Origin: Brevibacillus ruminantium
GTDB taxonomy: Bacteria > Bacillota > Bacilli > Brevibacillales > Brevibacillaceae
DNA: 64,000 bases
Direction of reading: 5' to 3'
NCBI RefSeq assembly: GCF_023746555.1
Contig: NZ_CP098755.1
Span: 3,546,501-3,610,500 of the forward strand
Numbering within the stretch: position 1 is the first letter of the stretch; each line of letters begins with the position of its first letter. Below, piece after piece: positions 40,416 through 48,661 of this stretch. A model generated the notes under the pieces. It had not been told where the DNA came from. It ran no database searches and saw nothing but the letters and a program-made list of their open reading frames with translations. The translations under genes were made by a program, and so were the position numbers.

Positions 40416-40991
40416 TCACGGGCTTGCTATCGCTGTTAGAACAACGCTGCTGCCATTGCAGGTTGGGCATAACCAGGATGCAATTCCTCTTTCGAGCTTG
40501 TAGCTATCTCCTTTGCAATCTGGGCATGTTTCCCGAATCGCAACCTTAAATTCATGCTTTCTTCCCTTGCGATCTCTAAAGAAAAGCTTCTTGCCCTTCA
40601 GAGCGTCCCTGATTCTTTCCTCTGTCACATGCATGTAGCCGAGTGGATTATCCCGTTCCCACAAATCAGTTCGCCCCTCGATATACCTGAACGCTTCGCA
40701 CGTTCCTAAAGAGCAACCATTTACCTTGTCGTATTTCAAATCGTGGTCCTCTGATCGGCCGCATATGGAGTCGCAAAGTTCAGCCATAACCTCCCAGCCG
40801 CGCCCGCCAGTAAGCTTTTCCCTATCCACTTTAAAAACCCCACGGCATGATTTCGGCACTGTTTTGAAGGGGAACGCTTTTAAATTCCCCATGTTCGGTT
40901 TTGCAGTACATTCATACCATGTACCGTAACAAGTTCCATAGTCACCATACTCTGATTCTTCATGATAGTTTGCGCAGTTGGTGCATCCCAT
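40416..40991 (-). CDS. Cys-rich protein with zinc-ribbon C-terminus
   Basis: A 191-residue protein. N-terminal CTNCANY and further cysteines (CYGTWYEC, SCRG) are followed by a C-terminal DnaJ-type CPDCKGDSYKLERG and CPTCNG pair. A metal-binding protein of unknown function. Confidence 0.6.
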   Translation of the reverse strand: MGCTNCANYHEESEYGDYGTCYGTWYECTAKPNMGNLKAFPFKTVPKSCRGVFKVDREKLTGGRGWEVMAELCDSICGRSEDHDLKYDKVNGCSLGTCEAFRYIEGRTDLWERDNPLGYMHVTEERIRDALKGKKLFFRDRKGRKHEFKVAIRETCPDCKGDSYKLERGIASWLCPTCNGSSVVLTAIASP

Positions 40992-41033
40992 GTTTTCAAC
41001 TCCTTTCTTCCCTACACATTGTGGTAAGTGCTC

Positions 41034-41231
41034 TTATTTCTTCGGAATGAAGTGCGCATCCATGACTACACGCACCTTCAGCTCGTCGCCCACTTTTTCC
41101 ATGGAGATAATGTACCCCGTCTCCTCGTCGTAAGCACCCACCTCGTACCCGTCTTTTATCGCCTCGTGTATTTCAGGGCATTCAGATGTAAGGCGCTGCC
41201 AGTTTGTCATTAGAGTCTTGATTTCATCCAT
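41034..41231 (-). CDS. small phage protein
   Basis: A 65-residue protein (DEIKTLMTNWQRLTSECPEI; GDELKVRVVMDAHFIPKK). AGGAGG precedes ATG. Function unknown. Confidence 0.6.
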   Translation of the reverse strand: MDEIKTLMTNWQRLTSECPEIHEAIKDGYEVGAYDEETGYIISMEKVGDELKVRVVMDAHFIPKK

Positions 41232-41267
41232 GCTCGTTCCTCCTCGTTTATCAAATTGAGCATTAAG

Positions 41268-42074
41268 TTAAACCGCCTGATCGTCAGGAAACTTACGCTT
41301 TTTGAAGTCAAACCCCATTCGTTCCAATTTACCTCGCACTCCAAGAGCGCTTTTCCCGAGCTTCTGAGCGATAGTTTCATATGAGTATCCCTGGCAAGCC
41401 ATCTTTACAAGCTGTTTTATTTCTTCCGGAGTGTACTTGATATGGTTGTTCAGTCGTTCTGGCCTGAACTTAATGTTCAGATCGTACAAACGCCGCTTTA
41501 TCGATGCCTCCGACCGGTTGAAGTGTGCTGCGAGCTTTGGATACGTCATTCCGGATAGCTTTACCATCTGTCGGAGTTGCTGATCCTCCGCTGCTGACCA
41601 GGCTACGGACTGCCACGTTTTCTGTGATCGTAGTTGATCAGCTGACCGCTTTACTTTCACCCATTCTGGTTCAGCCCCAAGCATACCCGGCTCCATTTTT
41701 GCGAAGTTTAGAAGCTCCTTGTGCTGTTCTGCCCACTTCCAGAAGTCATCGTAGGATATGACTTTTACCCTCATTTCCTGGACGAATAGCTTTTCTTTAA
41801 CGGGCATTCCGTACTTGCGTATCCACACGTAGACCGTGTTGTAGGACTTGTCCAGCGCCTTCATAAGCTGGCTTATGGTTATTCCTTCATAGTGCAAGGT
41901 TGGGTCTCCTAGGCCAATTCGTTGGGCTTTCTGTTTGACTGCGCTTACGCTGCGACCGAGCTTCTTTACAATATGTCGGATGCTCACCGTCCCCCAGCTA
42001 TCTTCAAGGTAAGCAATATCTTCTGACGTCCACGTTCTTCCGATCCCCACGCTTTTCTCCCCCTTGCTTAACAT
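41268..42074 (-). CDS. multi-HTH (SANT/Myb-like) DNA-binding protein
   Basis: A 268-residue protein with three related helical DNA-binding units: 14-55 (WTSEDIAYLEDSWGTVSIRH), 155-200 (WSAAEDQQLRQMVKLSGMTY) and 213-260 (YTPEEIKQLVKMACQGYSYE), each followed by a KLG.S...V recognition helix, plus an excisionase-like middle (SQLMKALDKSYNTVYVWIRK). Probably an early phage transcription regulator. Confidence 0.75.
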   Translation of the reverse strand: MLSKGEKSVGIGRTWTSEDIAYLEDSWGTVSIRHIVKKLGRSVSAVKQKAQRIGLGDPTLHYEGITISQLMKALDKSYNTVYVWIRKYGMPVKEKLFVQEMRVKVISYDDFWKWAEQHKELLNFAKMEPGMLGAEPEWVKVKRSADQLRSQKTWQSVAWSAAEDQQLRQMVKLSGMTYPKLAAHFNRSEASIKRRLYDLNIKFRPERLNNHIKYTPEEIKQLVKMACQGYSYETIAQKLGKSALGVRGKLERMGFDFKKRKFPDDQAV

Positions 42075-42088
42075 AATTTTTTCGTTTG

Positions 42089-42889
42089 TTAAGCAGATTG
42101 CTCTTTTGATGGATGGTTATTCTCATAGCATTCGGGGCAGACAATTATTCTGCTTTTCCCTTTCTGGTAGTAGCTATCAAACCGCTCCCCTTGGGCTATC
42201 GTTTCGCCACAATCTCGGCACGTTTTTACAGACAGGCACCTCCGGAGTTTCCAATCACTTGCCTGTTCCTCAGTGCTTTGCTGTTGTTCTGGCTCGTCGC
42301 TCGGTTCCACCTGCTCGACTAATTCCGTTGCCATGAACCTTGTTTGGAGTTTCTGCTGCTCATACTCATTCGCTTCCCGAACGGCCAGCGTTGTTTTGCA
42401 ATCAAAGCAAGACACCGTTTTTCTATCTTCCTCAATGTAGTGATTAGCCTTGTGTCCGCACCGGCAGTAGTAACGGCATTTGAAGTATTCTTTCCCGTCC
42501 CGATACTTTGAGTATGGCCAACGACCTTCAACTGCCTCGTTAATGTCCTCTTTGCTGCTCTCCACAACTCCTTCTGCTGGTTGTTCTTTGGGTGCATCAT
42601 CCGGAGCTGTAATGCCCAACGCTGCTGACAACTTCTCTGCCAACGGTTGCATAAGCGTCCGCTCGCTGTTGATTTTCTCGATTGTCTTAGAGATGGGTTT
42701 TTCAGCCGTCTGGATTCCCTTATGCTTGTCTTCAGACACGTTAGACACAATATTTGGTACTTCCAAAGGGCCGCTGCTGAAGAATCCGAAAATCTTGTTT
42801 ATAGCAGACGTTGCATATTCGCTACTCGTGTTTTCCAGCATCAATGATGCGCTGGTGTCGCCCTTGGTGATAGACAGTTGTAAGTTCAT
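42089..42889 (-). CDS. early-region protein with zinc ribbons
   Basis: A 266-residue protein: N-terminal beta segment (MNLQLSITKGDTSASLMLEN), acidic linker, then two zinc sites (CRYYCRCG/CFDC and CRDCG/CPEC). Start with GGGGGATGAG upstream. Likely nucleic-acid binding, role unknown. Confidence 0.6.
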   Translation of the reverse strand: MNLQLSITKGDTSASLMLENTSSEYATSAINKIFGFFSSGPLEVPNIVSNVSEDKHKGIQTAEKPISKTIEKINSERTLMQPLAEKLSAALGITAPDDAPKEQPAEGVVESSKEDINEAVEGRWPYSKYRDGKEYFKCRYYCRCGHKANHYIEEDRKTVSCFDCKTTLAVREANEYEQQKLQTRFMATELVEQVEPSDEPEQQQSTEEQASDWKLRRCLSVKTCRDCGETIAQGERFDSYYQKGKSRIIVCPECYENNHPSKEQSA

Positions 42890-42921
42890 ATCCTCATCCC
42901 CCACTTAACATAATTGAGAAT

Positions 42922-42950
42922 TTGTACCCACCTCACTCCCGCGCTACTAT
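42922..42950 (+). promoter_or_regulatory. plus-strand promoter of the lone plus gene
   Basis: TTGTAC (42922-42927), 17-base spacer, TACTAT (42945-42950). Predicted start near 42957, 14 bases before the GTG. Confidence 0.6.
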
Positions 42951-42970
42951 GTAGACAAGGAGTGATTCTT

Positions 42971-43189
42971 GTGCAGAAATCTTTTTATTTTCCTGTCCCT
43001 TGGGGAGACATAAGCTATTTGAGAGAAGCCTTGATCATAATGGAATTACCGTTCTGGATTGAGCAGCCTTCCGATCGCTTGGAGTTGGCCCCAGGCGAGG
43101 TAGCGATTGTGTTCAGTGACATGCATGTAAGAGATTACAATGCTGTACGAGAATTATTTGGAGGCCATGGAAAGCGGTATCCAGAGTAG
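42971..43189 (+). CDS. lone plus-strand gene in the early operon
   Basis: A 72-residue protein (QKSFYFPVPWGDISYLREAL; LAPGEVAIVFSDMHVRDYNA) with GTG start and AAGGAG eight bases upstream. It has its own promoter, runs against all neighbours, and ends two bases from the convergent gene at 43191. The orientation suggests lysogenic expression. Family not recognised. Confidence 0.7.
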   Translation: MQKSFYFPVPWGDISYLREALIIMELPFWIEQPSDRLELAPGEVAIVFSDMHVRDYNAVRELFGGHGKRYPE

Positions 43190-43190
43190 G

Positions 43191-43346
43191 CTATTTTCGT
43201 CCGTTCCAGGTTGGCCGCCCGCCGCCGACCTTGTAGTTATTGATTGAAGGGTTGATGCCAGATTTTTTGATATGTTCGTTCACTTCCCTCCTGATCAGGA
43301 AGGCTTGTCTCCACGGATGGTCTGATCTTGGCTTTATCGCTGTCAT
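43191..43346 (-). CDS. small basic phage protein
   Basis: A 51-residue protein (MTAIKPRSDHPWRQAFLIRR; ending VGGGRPTWNGRK). AAGGTGGG precedes ATG. Convergent with the plus-strand gene. Function unknown. Confidence 0.6.
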   Translation of the reverse strand: MTAIKPRSDHPWRQAFLIRREVNEHIKKSGINPSINNYKVGGGRPTWNGRK

Positions 43347-43376
43347 ACGAACCCACCTTTTAGGAGAGGAGCAGCT

Positions 43377-44396
43377 TTACGCCGCTCCCTGTTCTCCATC
43401 GCTATTGAGTTGTGACAGATGTTCGGTCACCAGCTTTTTGTATTCCCTCCACTCCGTCTGGAGCTTACCGGAAGATACCCCGAGGCCTTTCGCCAGCTCG
43501 ATCCACGTCTCCCCGTCCTTTTTCCGCCGCAGCAGATCAGGGAAGTCAAAGGTAATGCCCTCGAACGCTGGAGCTTGTCCGCTCAGAATAAAGGCTTCCA
43601 GCTTTTCTTTATCGATTGCTGCGGCAGCAACATCTTGTGTTTCTCCACCATCGGTTCCTTCCTTCGGGTCTTCTTCGGGCTGTTCCGTAGGAGCTGCGGA
43701 AGCTTCCTGCTCATCAGAATCATCGCAGCCCTCTGCCTTATCGTCTTCTGCGGAATCTTGATTTTCGGCGTGTTCTTCGGTTGCATCGTCGTTTTGGTCA
43801 ACAGGCTTGGATTCTTCTGTCTTTTTGAGCTCAGCCTTGCTTTTTCTCCATTCATCCCATTTCATTGCCAAAGGAGCGATTCGGGTGTAATAGCGATCTA
43901 CAAGTTCAACGATCCTTCCGCTTGACAGACCCAACTCGGATGCAATCTTCATGTAGGTTTCTCCGTCAAGTTTTCGTTGAATGATGTTCCGGATGTCATA
44001 AGGCGTATCATAAAATTCGGGCGCGAACCCTTCTCGAATAAAGTCGTCAATCACGGAACGATCGGCCTCTACCTGCTCTTCTTTGGTCGGAATCTTCTCT
44101 TTCGGCAATCCAAGCTCCGCCTCAAGCTGCTCTCCTTCGGATTTCACTTCTTGAACGATTCCGGTGTCATCCACCTTGTATTCGATTACGGGTTTATTAG
44201 TTTTCGTGTTGATCGTCACGTTGTAATTTACGACGAGAGAGTCCAGCGATGCTTCGGCCCTTCGGTCGATCATACTGCTCAGTGGTTCGATTTTTCCTTG
44301 CAGATCACTGATGCTTGTCTCCAAAACGATTTCTACGATACCTTTTGGTTTCATGTTCACTTTCTTCACCAGTGGTTTGAATTCCATGTAGCTCAT
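43377..44396 (-). CDS. protein with two HTH-like repeats and acidic linker
   Basis: A 339-residue protein. After a beta-rich N-terminus, two copies of a short HTH-like unit occur: near 120-165 (RNIIQRKLDGETYMKIASEL, GLSSGRIVELV) and near 285-325 (LLRRKKDGETWIELAKGLGV, SSGKLQTEW), separated by a very acidic linker. Possibly a DNA-bridging or regulatory phage protein. Confidence 0.65.
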   Translation of the reverse strand: MSYMEFKPLVKKVNMKPKGIVEIVLETSISDLQGKIEPLSSMIDRRAEASLDSLVVNYNVTINTKTNKPVIEYKVDDTGIVQEVKSEGEQLEAELGLPKEKIPTKEEQVEADRSVIDDFIREGFAPEFYDTPYDIRNIIQRKLDGETYMKIASELGLSSGRIVELVDRYYTRIAPLAMKWDEWRKSKAELKKTEESKPVDQNDDATEEHAENQDSAEDDKAEGCDDSDEQEASAAPTEQPEEDPKEGTDGGETQDVAAAAIDKEKLEAFILSGQAPAFEGITFDFPDLLRRKKDGETWIELAKGLGVSSGKLQTEWREYKKLVTEHLSQLNSDGEQGAA

Positions 44397-44414
44397 CTTT
44401 CACACTCTCCCTTG

Positions 44415-44870
44415 TTAAATTGCTTTTTTCTCGGCACGTTTTTTCTCTTTCCATTCATCCGTGGTGATCCAGCCGCCGTACTTCATAACCTTTTTCAGCA
44501 AGGTCAGCTTCATGTTTGGGTATTTGTACTGGAACATCTTTGCCTTGATCTTAAAGGCTTCCGTCTCTTCTCCCTTGATGTCGATAACTTCCAGCGTCCC
44601 GTTCAGATGGAGGACTTCAAAGTCGGCTTTATAGGTAATGGCTTGCAGTTTTTTGCCGTTTCGGACGCATTTTTCTTGGAGAACATACACAGGTTGCAGC
44701 CGCATGTCTTTGATTTCTCCAGCAGCCAGCATTTCTTTCAGGACAAGGTAGTATTCCGACTCGGCCTTGGAATCAAACGTGATTCCGTCAACAACCGTCT
44801 TTTTATTCTTGTACTTGGAACGCTTTGGCTGCTGATCGTCTGCGTTGACTTGACTCTTGAATCGATTCAT
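44415..44870 (-). CDS. DUF1064 phage nuclease-like protein
   Basis: A 151-residue DUF1064 protein: SKYKNKKTVVDGITFDSKAE, ITYKADFEVLHLNGTLEVID then IKGEETEAFKIKAKMF. The E...D.K pattern (D in YKADF, E-V-I-D-I-K) matches PD-(D/E)XK resolvase-like enzymes. Its place near replication genes supports a role in processing branched DNA. Confidence 0.83.
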   Translation of the reverse strand: MNRFKSQVNADDQQPKRSKYKNKKTVVDGITFDSKAESEYYLVLKEMLAAGEIKDMRLQPVYVLQEKCVRNGKKLQAITYKADFEVLHLNGTLEVIDIKGEETEAFKIKAKMFQYKYPNMKLTLLKKVMKYGGWITTDEWKEKKRAEKKAI

Positions 44871-44911
44871 AACCCTCTACTCCCTCCCGCTTTCCTTGGC
44901 TTTAGCTCGGT

Positions 44912-45067
44912 TTATGCGGAGCGTCCCGTCTGTCTTTCAAGTTCCAACCGTCCCAATAGATCATGCAATTCGGTGGTCGAAACTTCCGACAGCGGCCTCC
45001 CCCCGATCTGATGAACCTTGAAATCATGTTCCAACTTGTGGATGATTGCCTTTCTCAGAAGTACCAA
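44912..45067 (-). CDS. small phage protein with TTG start
   Basis: A 51-residue protein (VLLRKAIIHKLEHDFKVHQI; LHDLLGRLELERQTGRSA). TTG start with AGGAGG ten bases upstream. Function unknown. Confidence 0.55.
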   Translation of the reverse strand: MVLLRKAIIHKLEHDFKVHQIGGRPLSEVSTTELHDLLGRLELERQTGRSA

Positions 45068-45070
45068 GCG

Positions 45071-45274
45071 TTATTCCCCTCCTCGTTTCACCATGTAGAC
45101 AAACTGATTGTCTTTCGATTGCGCCTTATAATCCACGTACCTGGTAGCGTACGCTACCCACCATTCCCGCATGGCTGCCGACCGTGTTTCCGGGTCTTCA
45201 ATCATTAGGAGCCTTTCGGGAATTGGGACCTTGATCGGTATCTCACCGGAAAAATCGTTGCCTACCTGCGCCAT
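45071..45274 (-). CDS. small phage protein
   Basis: A 67-residue protein (SGEIPIKVPIPERLLMIEDP; YVDYKAQSKDNQFVYMVKRG). Overlaps the end of the helicase gene. Function unknown. Confidence 0.6.
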   Translation of the reverse strand: MAQVGNDFSGEIPIKVPIPERLLMIEDPETRSAAMREWWVAYATRYVDYKAQSKDNQFVYMVKRGGE

Positions 45275-46677
45275 GGCGGATCATCGTCCTCGTCGTCTTG
45301 CTCAAGGGTTTCCGCGAAACTGATCTGCTGCGGGCGGGCAAGGTCAACGAACTTGTTGTATTCCTTCAAGAACGCCAGCTCCACCGTTCCGGTCGGGCCA
45401 TTACGCTGTTTGGCAATGATGATTTCGATGACATTTTTGTTCTCGGTTTCCTTGTCGTAATAGTCATCGCGATAGAGAAAGGCAACGATGTCCGCGTCCT
45501 GCTCGATGGAACCTGATTCACGGATATCGGACATCATCGGGCGTTTATCTTGTCGCTGCTCCACTGAACGGCTCAACTGGGATAAAGCGATCACCGGGAC
45601 GTTCAGTTCCCTAGCGATTCCCTTCAACGTACGGGATATCTCGGACACTTCTTCCTGCCGGTTCCCCGCCTTGTTTCCGCTTCGGACTAATTGCAGGTAA
45701 TCGATCAGGATGGCTCCGAGTCGGCCACCATGATCGTTCATCAGCCGCATGGCTTTCGCTTTGATCTCGCTGACGGTGATACCAGGCGTGTCATCGATGA
45801 AGATTGGTTTCTTTGACAAACTCGCCATCGCTTCGGTGAGTTTGATCCAATCGTCTGCTTCTAGTAGTCCGGTCCGAAGCCGATCAGCTTCAAGGTTTGC
45901 TTCCGCGCAGATCATTCGCTGCAAGAGTTGTTCTGCGCCCATCTCAAGTGAGAAGATGGCAATAGGGTCCATCGTCCTCTCTGCTGCCCTTTGGGACACA
46001 TTTAGTGCAAAAGCAGTTTTTCCAACCGAGGGACGGGCGGCTATGATAATCAAATCAGACCTCTGAAATCCTCTCGTGAGGCGGTCCAAATCCTGATAAC
46101 CACTTGGCAATCCTGTAACTTCTCCAGCCACACTATTGGCATTCTGTTCAATCGAATCGTAGACATTTAACAGAACATCCTTCGTTGACCGAAACCCCTT
46201 GCTATGAGAGGTAGCAGCTACTTCCTGAAGCGACTTCTCCATGAACTCGACGGCAAGCGTAAGGTCAACCTCTTCCTCAATCAAACGAGGCAACCGTAAT
46301 GCCGATAGATAAAGCTTCCGAAGCTGAGCTTTCTCACGAACGATTCTGGCGTAATGTTCCACATTGGATGCCGTCGGTACGGACCCGGCTATCTGGGTCA
46401 GGTAGCCAACTCCGCCGATCTCATCAAGGAGTTTCCTGTCCTGCAATTCCGTCGTGACTGTGACCAGATCGATTGCTTTTCCGCTTTCGTTCAGGTCGGC
46501 CATCACTTGATACAAACGCTGATGTTGCGTCAGATACATGTCCTCCGGTGAGCACAGAGAGTACGCCAGAGGGAAATAGGTTTGATTCAAGAAGACAGCT
46601 CCGATGACGCTTTGTTCTGCTTCTGTGCTGTAAAAGCCGGGGGATAATACTTCTGGGGGAATTATCGTGTTATCCAA
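45262..46677 (-). CDS. dnaB: replicative DNA helicase, DnaB family
   Basis: A 471-residue DnaB-type hexameric helicase. N-terminal helical domain (EAEQSVIGAVFLNQTYFPLA) and RecA-like motor with Walker A AARPSVGKTAFALN, motif 2 AILIDYLQLV, and VIALSQLSRSVEQR; arginine finger region near YRDDYYDK. Starts with TTG, GGGAGGG nearby, overlapping the loader stop. Unwinds phage DNA at the fork. Confidence 0.95.
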   Translation of the reverse strand: MDNTIIPPEVLSPGFYSTEAEQSVIGAVFLNQTYFPLAYSLCSPEDMYLTQHQRLYQVMADLNESGKAIDLVTVTTELQDRKLLDEIGGVGYLTQIAGSVPTASNVEHYARIVREKAQLRKLYLSALRLPRLIEEEVDLTLAVEFMEKSLQEVAATSHSKGFRSTKDVLLNVYDSIEQNANSVAGEVTGLPSGYQDLDRLTRGFQRSDLIIIAARPSVGKTAFALNVSQRAAERTMDPIAIFSLEMGAEQLLQRMICAEANLEADRLRTGLLEADDWIKLTEAMASLSKKPIFIDDTPGITVSEIKAKAMRLMNDHGGRLGAILIDYLQLVRSGNKAGNRQEEVSEISRTLKGIARELNVPVIALSQLSRSVEQRQDKRPMMSDIRESGSIEQDADIVAFLYRDDYYDKETENKNVIEIIIAKQRNGPTGTVELAFLKEYNKFVDLARPQQISFAETLEQDDEDDDPPWRR

Positions 46678-47521
46678 GCCCTTTCACCCTCCCAGCAAGC
46701 CAGTCATGGTGCCTATCGTTTATCAGCCCGCGCTCGCTTTCACCATTCAACGTAACCGTAATCGCATTTTCCAAGATGCGGTCGGCAATACGCGCTCCCT
46801 GATTTCCCATCCACTGTTCCAGCTCTCCTGTCGTGAAATTGCTCGAGTAGATAATGGGTCTCTTTTGGCTCCGAGCGTTGATCACATCGAGCAGTTTCTC
46901 AGCCCGGGAGTCATATGGGACCTCGCCACCCACGTCATCCAAGAGCAGTACATCGCATGTGTATAAAACTTTCAGGAGCCGACGTTCGTACTCGTAATCC
47001 TCCACTTTCGCCACCTCTCGGAACCGTTGGAACATGTGGTAGGTGGTCATGAATACTGCCGATATGTTCCGACTCATCAACGCTTTGTAGATGCCTGTGA
47101 GAAGGTGGGTTTTTCCCAACCCGTTCGGCCCGTTGAAATAAAGTCCAAGTCCAGGTTGTTCCTGCTGCCATTCGATGTATGTATCCGCAAAGTTGTTGGC
47201 GATCTTAATGGCATTACCGCAGCCGGCCCGTTCCCTGTAGTTCCCCAACGTCGCATTGGGAATCAACTTGTTTCTGCTGGTAAATTCCTGACATAAGGTC
47301 AGCCAGTCACGTTGCCGTTTTTCAGCCTCAAGTGCCTCTCTTGCCCTTGTTTCGCATGGGCAAGTGACCGCCCCCCACCGAACCTGGCCGAATATCTCCA
47401 CTCGTGTTGGCTCTAACAGAGAACCGCAATGTGGGCACTGCCTTGATGCGGGTTTAGAAGCTTCGTCGTCTCTGGTGATACGCTGCACGCTCTGATTCAG
47501 TACCTGTTGGAGCGATTTCAC
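46670..47521 (-). CDS. yqaM: helicase loader, DnaC/DnaI-like AAA+ ATPase
   Basis: A 283-residue loader. N-terminal zinc site (CPHCG ... CPCETR) as in DnaI, then AAA+ domain with Walker A YFNGPNGLGKTHLL, Walker B DVLLLDDVGGEV and sensor SSNFTTGELEQW. GTG start with GGGGGG eight bases upstream. Loads the neighbouring DnaB. Confidence 0.9.
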   Translation of the reverse strand: MKSLQQVLNQSVQRITRDDEASKPASRQCPHCGSLLEPTRVEIFGQVRWGAVTCPCETRAREALEAEKRQRDWLTLCQEFTSRNKLIPNATLGNYRERAGCGNAIKIANNFADTYIEWQQEQPGLGLYFNGPNGLGKTHLLTGIYKALMSRNISAVFMTTYHMFQRFREVAKVEDYEYERRLLKVLYTCDVLLLDDVGGEVPYDSRAEKLLDVINARSQKRPIIYSSNFTTGELEQWMGNQGARIADRILENAITVTLNGESERGLINDRHHDWLAGRVKGLG

Positions 47522-48449
47522 GGCCAGCACCCCCCTGATTCCTGAGCTTTATCATTTTCTGCCGTGCCTCGTACTCTGTTGTCCGCCGGATAATCCCGTA
47601 GGTGTAGTCCTCCGGCTTGTCGTCGTGCTGCAGAATGTGAACGCTGAGAGCGTAGAGGATAATGGCTGCCCGGCCATCCGGGGTGTCAGCTAGTTTCTTG
47701 TTATGCCAATAGGTCAACAGCTTGTCCCATATCTTCTTGGCTTTGCTGGTTGCGATCCGCCCAGTCGCCCTTTTCAGGCGAATGGTGTTGAAATATTCCA
47801 GGAAGAGTTTTCTCGGCAAAGTCGATATGGGGTTGACGAGCATTTGCGAGTCAACAAAAGCTTCCACATGTTCAAAACTCGACAACTGCTCGCATAAGTC
47901 TTTTAATTCTTTTTGTTGTTTATCTGTAGTTAATACTGCTGTTAAGGAGTCGCCCTCAAATTCGCCCTTGTATTCGTCCTTCAATTCGCCCTCACCCTCT
48001 TTCGATGGGCTTTCAACCGTTGATATTATTGGGTTTTCAGGAGGGGCCAATTCGCCCTTCAATTCGCCCTCGTATTCGCCCTTTAATTCGCCCTTGTGAA
48101 AATCGTTGAAAACCATTTTCTGGTTTTTATAGGTCGACAAATCTTGGAGATTTTCATAGTCGACAATCGTTACGATGATGCCTTTTTTTCGATCCTTGAA
48201 GGACTCGACCGTAATGAGTCCATGCTGCTTTAAATATTCCAAGGAACCTCTGATTTGCTTTTCCGTCCAGCCCGTGTCTTTTGCCAGCTGGAGAACAGAG
48301 GTGATAAGCTGCCCCCGTTTACATCCAGCTGTATCTCTGAAATTCGCCTGCTCAACCAAGTCGAAAAACAGAAGCTTGTCCCTCTTGGATCTCCAGGATG
48401 AACGGGGAAGGACAAAAAACCCCGTTGTCCCGTATTCTGATATGCCCAT
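47454..48449 (-). CDS. yqaL: DnaD-like replication initiator (YqaL position)
   Basis: A 331-residue initiator. N-terminal winged-helix (LVEQANFRDTAGCKRGQLIT; LAKDTGWTEKQIRGSLEYLK), a middle of repeated Gly-Glu-Leu units that are the translation of DNA iterons, and a C-terminal helical region (FLEYFNTIRLKRATGRIATS). It should bind the origin lying inside its own gene and recruit loader and helicase, as lambda O and similar phage initiators do. Order exonuclease-RecT-DnaD-loader matches yqaJ-yqaM in skin. Confidence 0.85.
   Translation of the reverse strand: MGISEYGTTGFFVLPRSSWRSKRDKLLFFDLVEQANFRDTAGCKRGQLITSVLQLAKDTGWTEKQIRGSLEYLKQHGLITVESFKDRKKGIIVTIVDYENLQDLSTYKNQKMVFNDFHKGELKGEYEGELKGELAPPENPIISTVESPSKEGEGELKDEYKGEFEGDSLTAVLTTDKQQKELKDLCEQLSSFEHVEAFVDSQMLVNPISTLPRKLFLEYFNTIRLKRATGRIATSKAKKIWDKLLTYWHNKKLADTPDGRAAIILYALSVHILQHDDKPEDYTYGIIRRTTEYEARQKMIKLRNQGGAGREIAPTGTESERAAYHQRRRSF
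47959..48094. repeat. seven 12-base iterons: candidate phage replication origin
   Basis: The unit AATTCGCCCT (variants TATTCGTCCT and TATTCGCCCT) recurs at 47959, 47971, 47983 and again at 48049, 48061, 48073, 48085, always in exact 12-base steps within each cluster. It lies within the initiator gene, with an AT-rich stretch alongside (about 47895-47945). Confidence 0.75.
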
Positions 48450-48466
48450 CCCCAGTCCCCCTCTTT

Positions 48467-48613
48467 TTAAGCCACTCTACGGTCGCGTACTACTTCAAGG
48501 AAGGTAAAAGGGGCTTCCCATGGTGGTGGCGCATTCTTCCGCTTACTCATGCATGTAAGGACTACCCATAGTTCTCCGTTGCGCCAGAAGGTCTTGGACA
48601 CCTTCCAGCGCAT
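48467..48613 (-). CDS. small phage protein after RecT
   Basis: A 48-residue protein (MRWKVSKTFWRNGELWVVLT; PPPWEAPFTFLEVVRDRRVA). The usual ribosome site is distant (GGACAGG about 14 bases); a 13-codon leader ORF just upstream ends at TGATCCATG, suggesting translational coupling. Confidence 0.5.
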   Translation of the reverse strand: MRWKVSKTFWRNGELWVVLTCMSKRKNAPPPWEAPFTFLEVVRDRRVA

Positions 48614-48661
48614 GGATCACAATTCATATACCTGTCCTTTCAACCCGGTCACCCCCATGGC

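Noticed and set aside
43977..45011. 344-codon plus-strand frame over the HTH-repeat and DUF1064 genes
   Set aside because: Opposite-strand shadow of two well-supported genes with their own ribosome sites.
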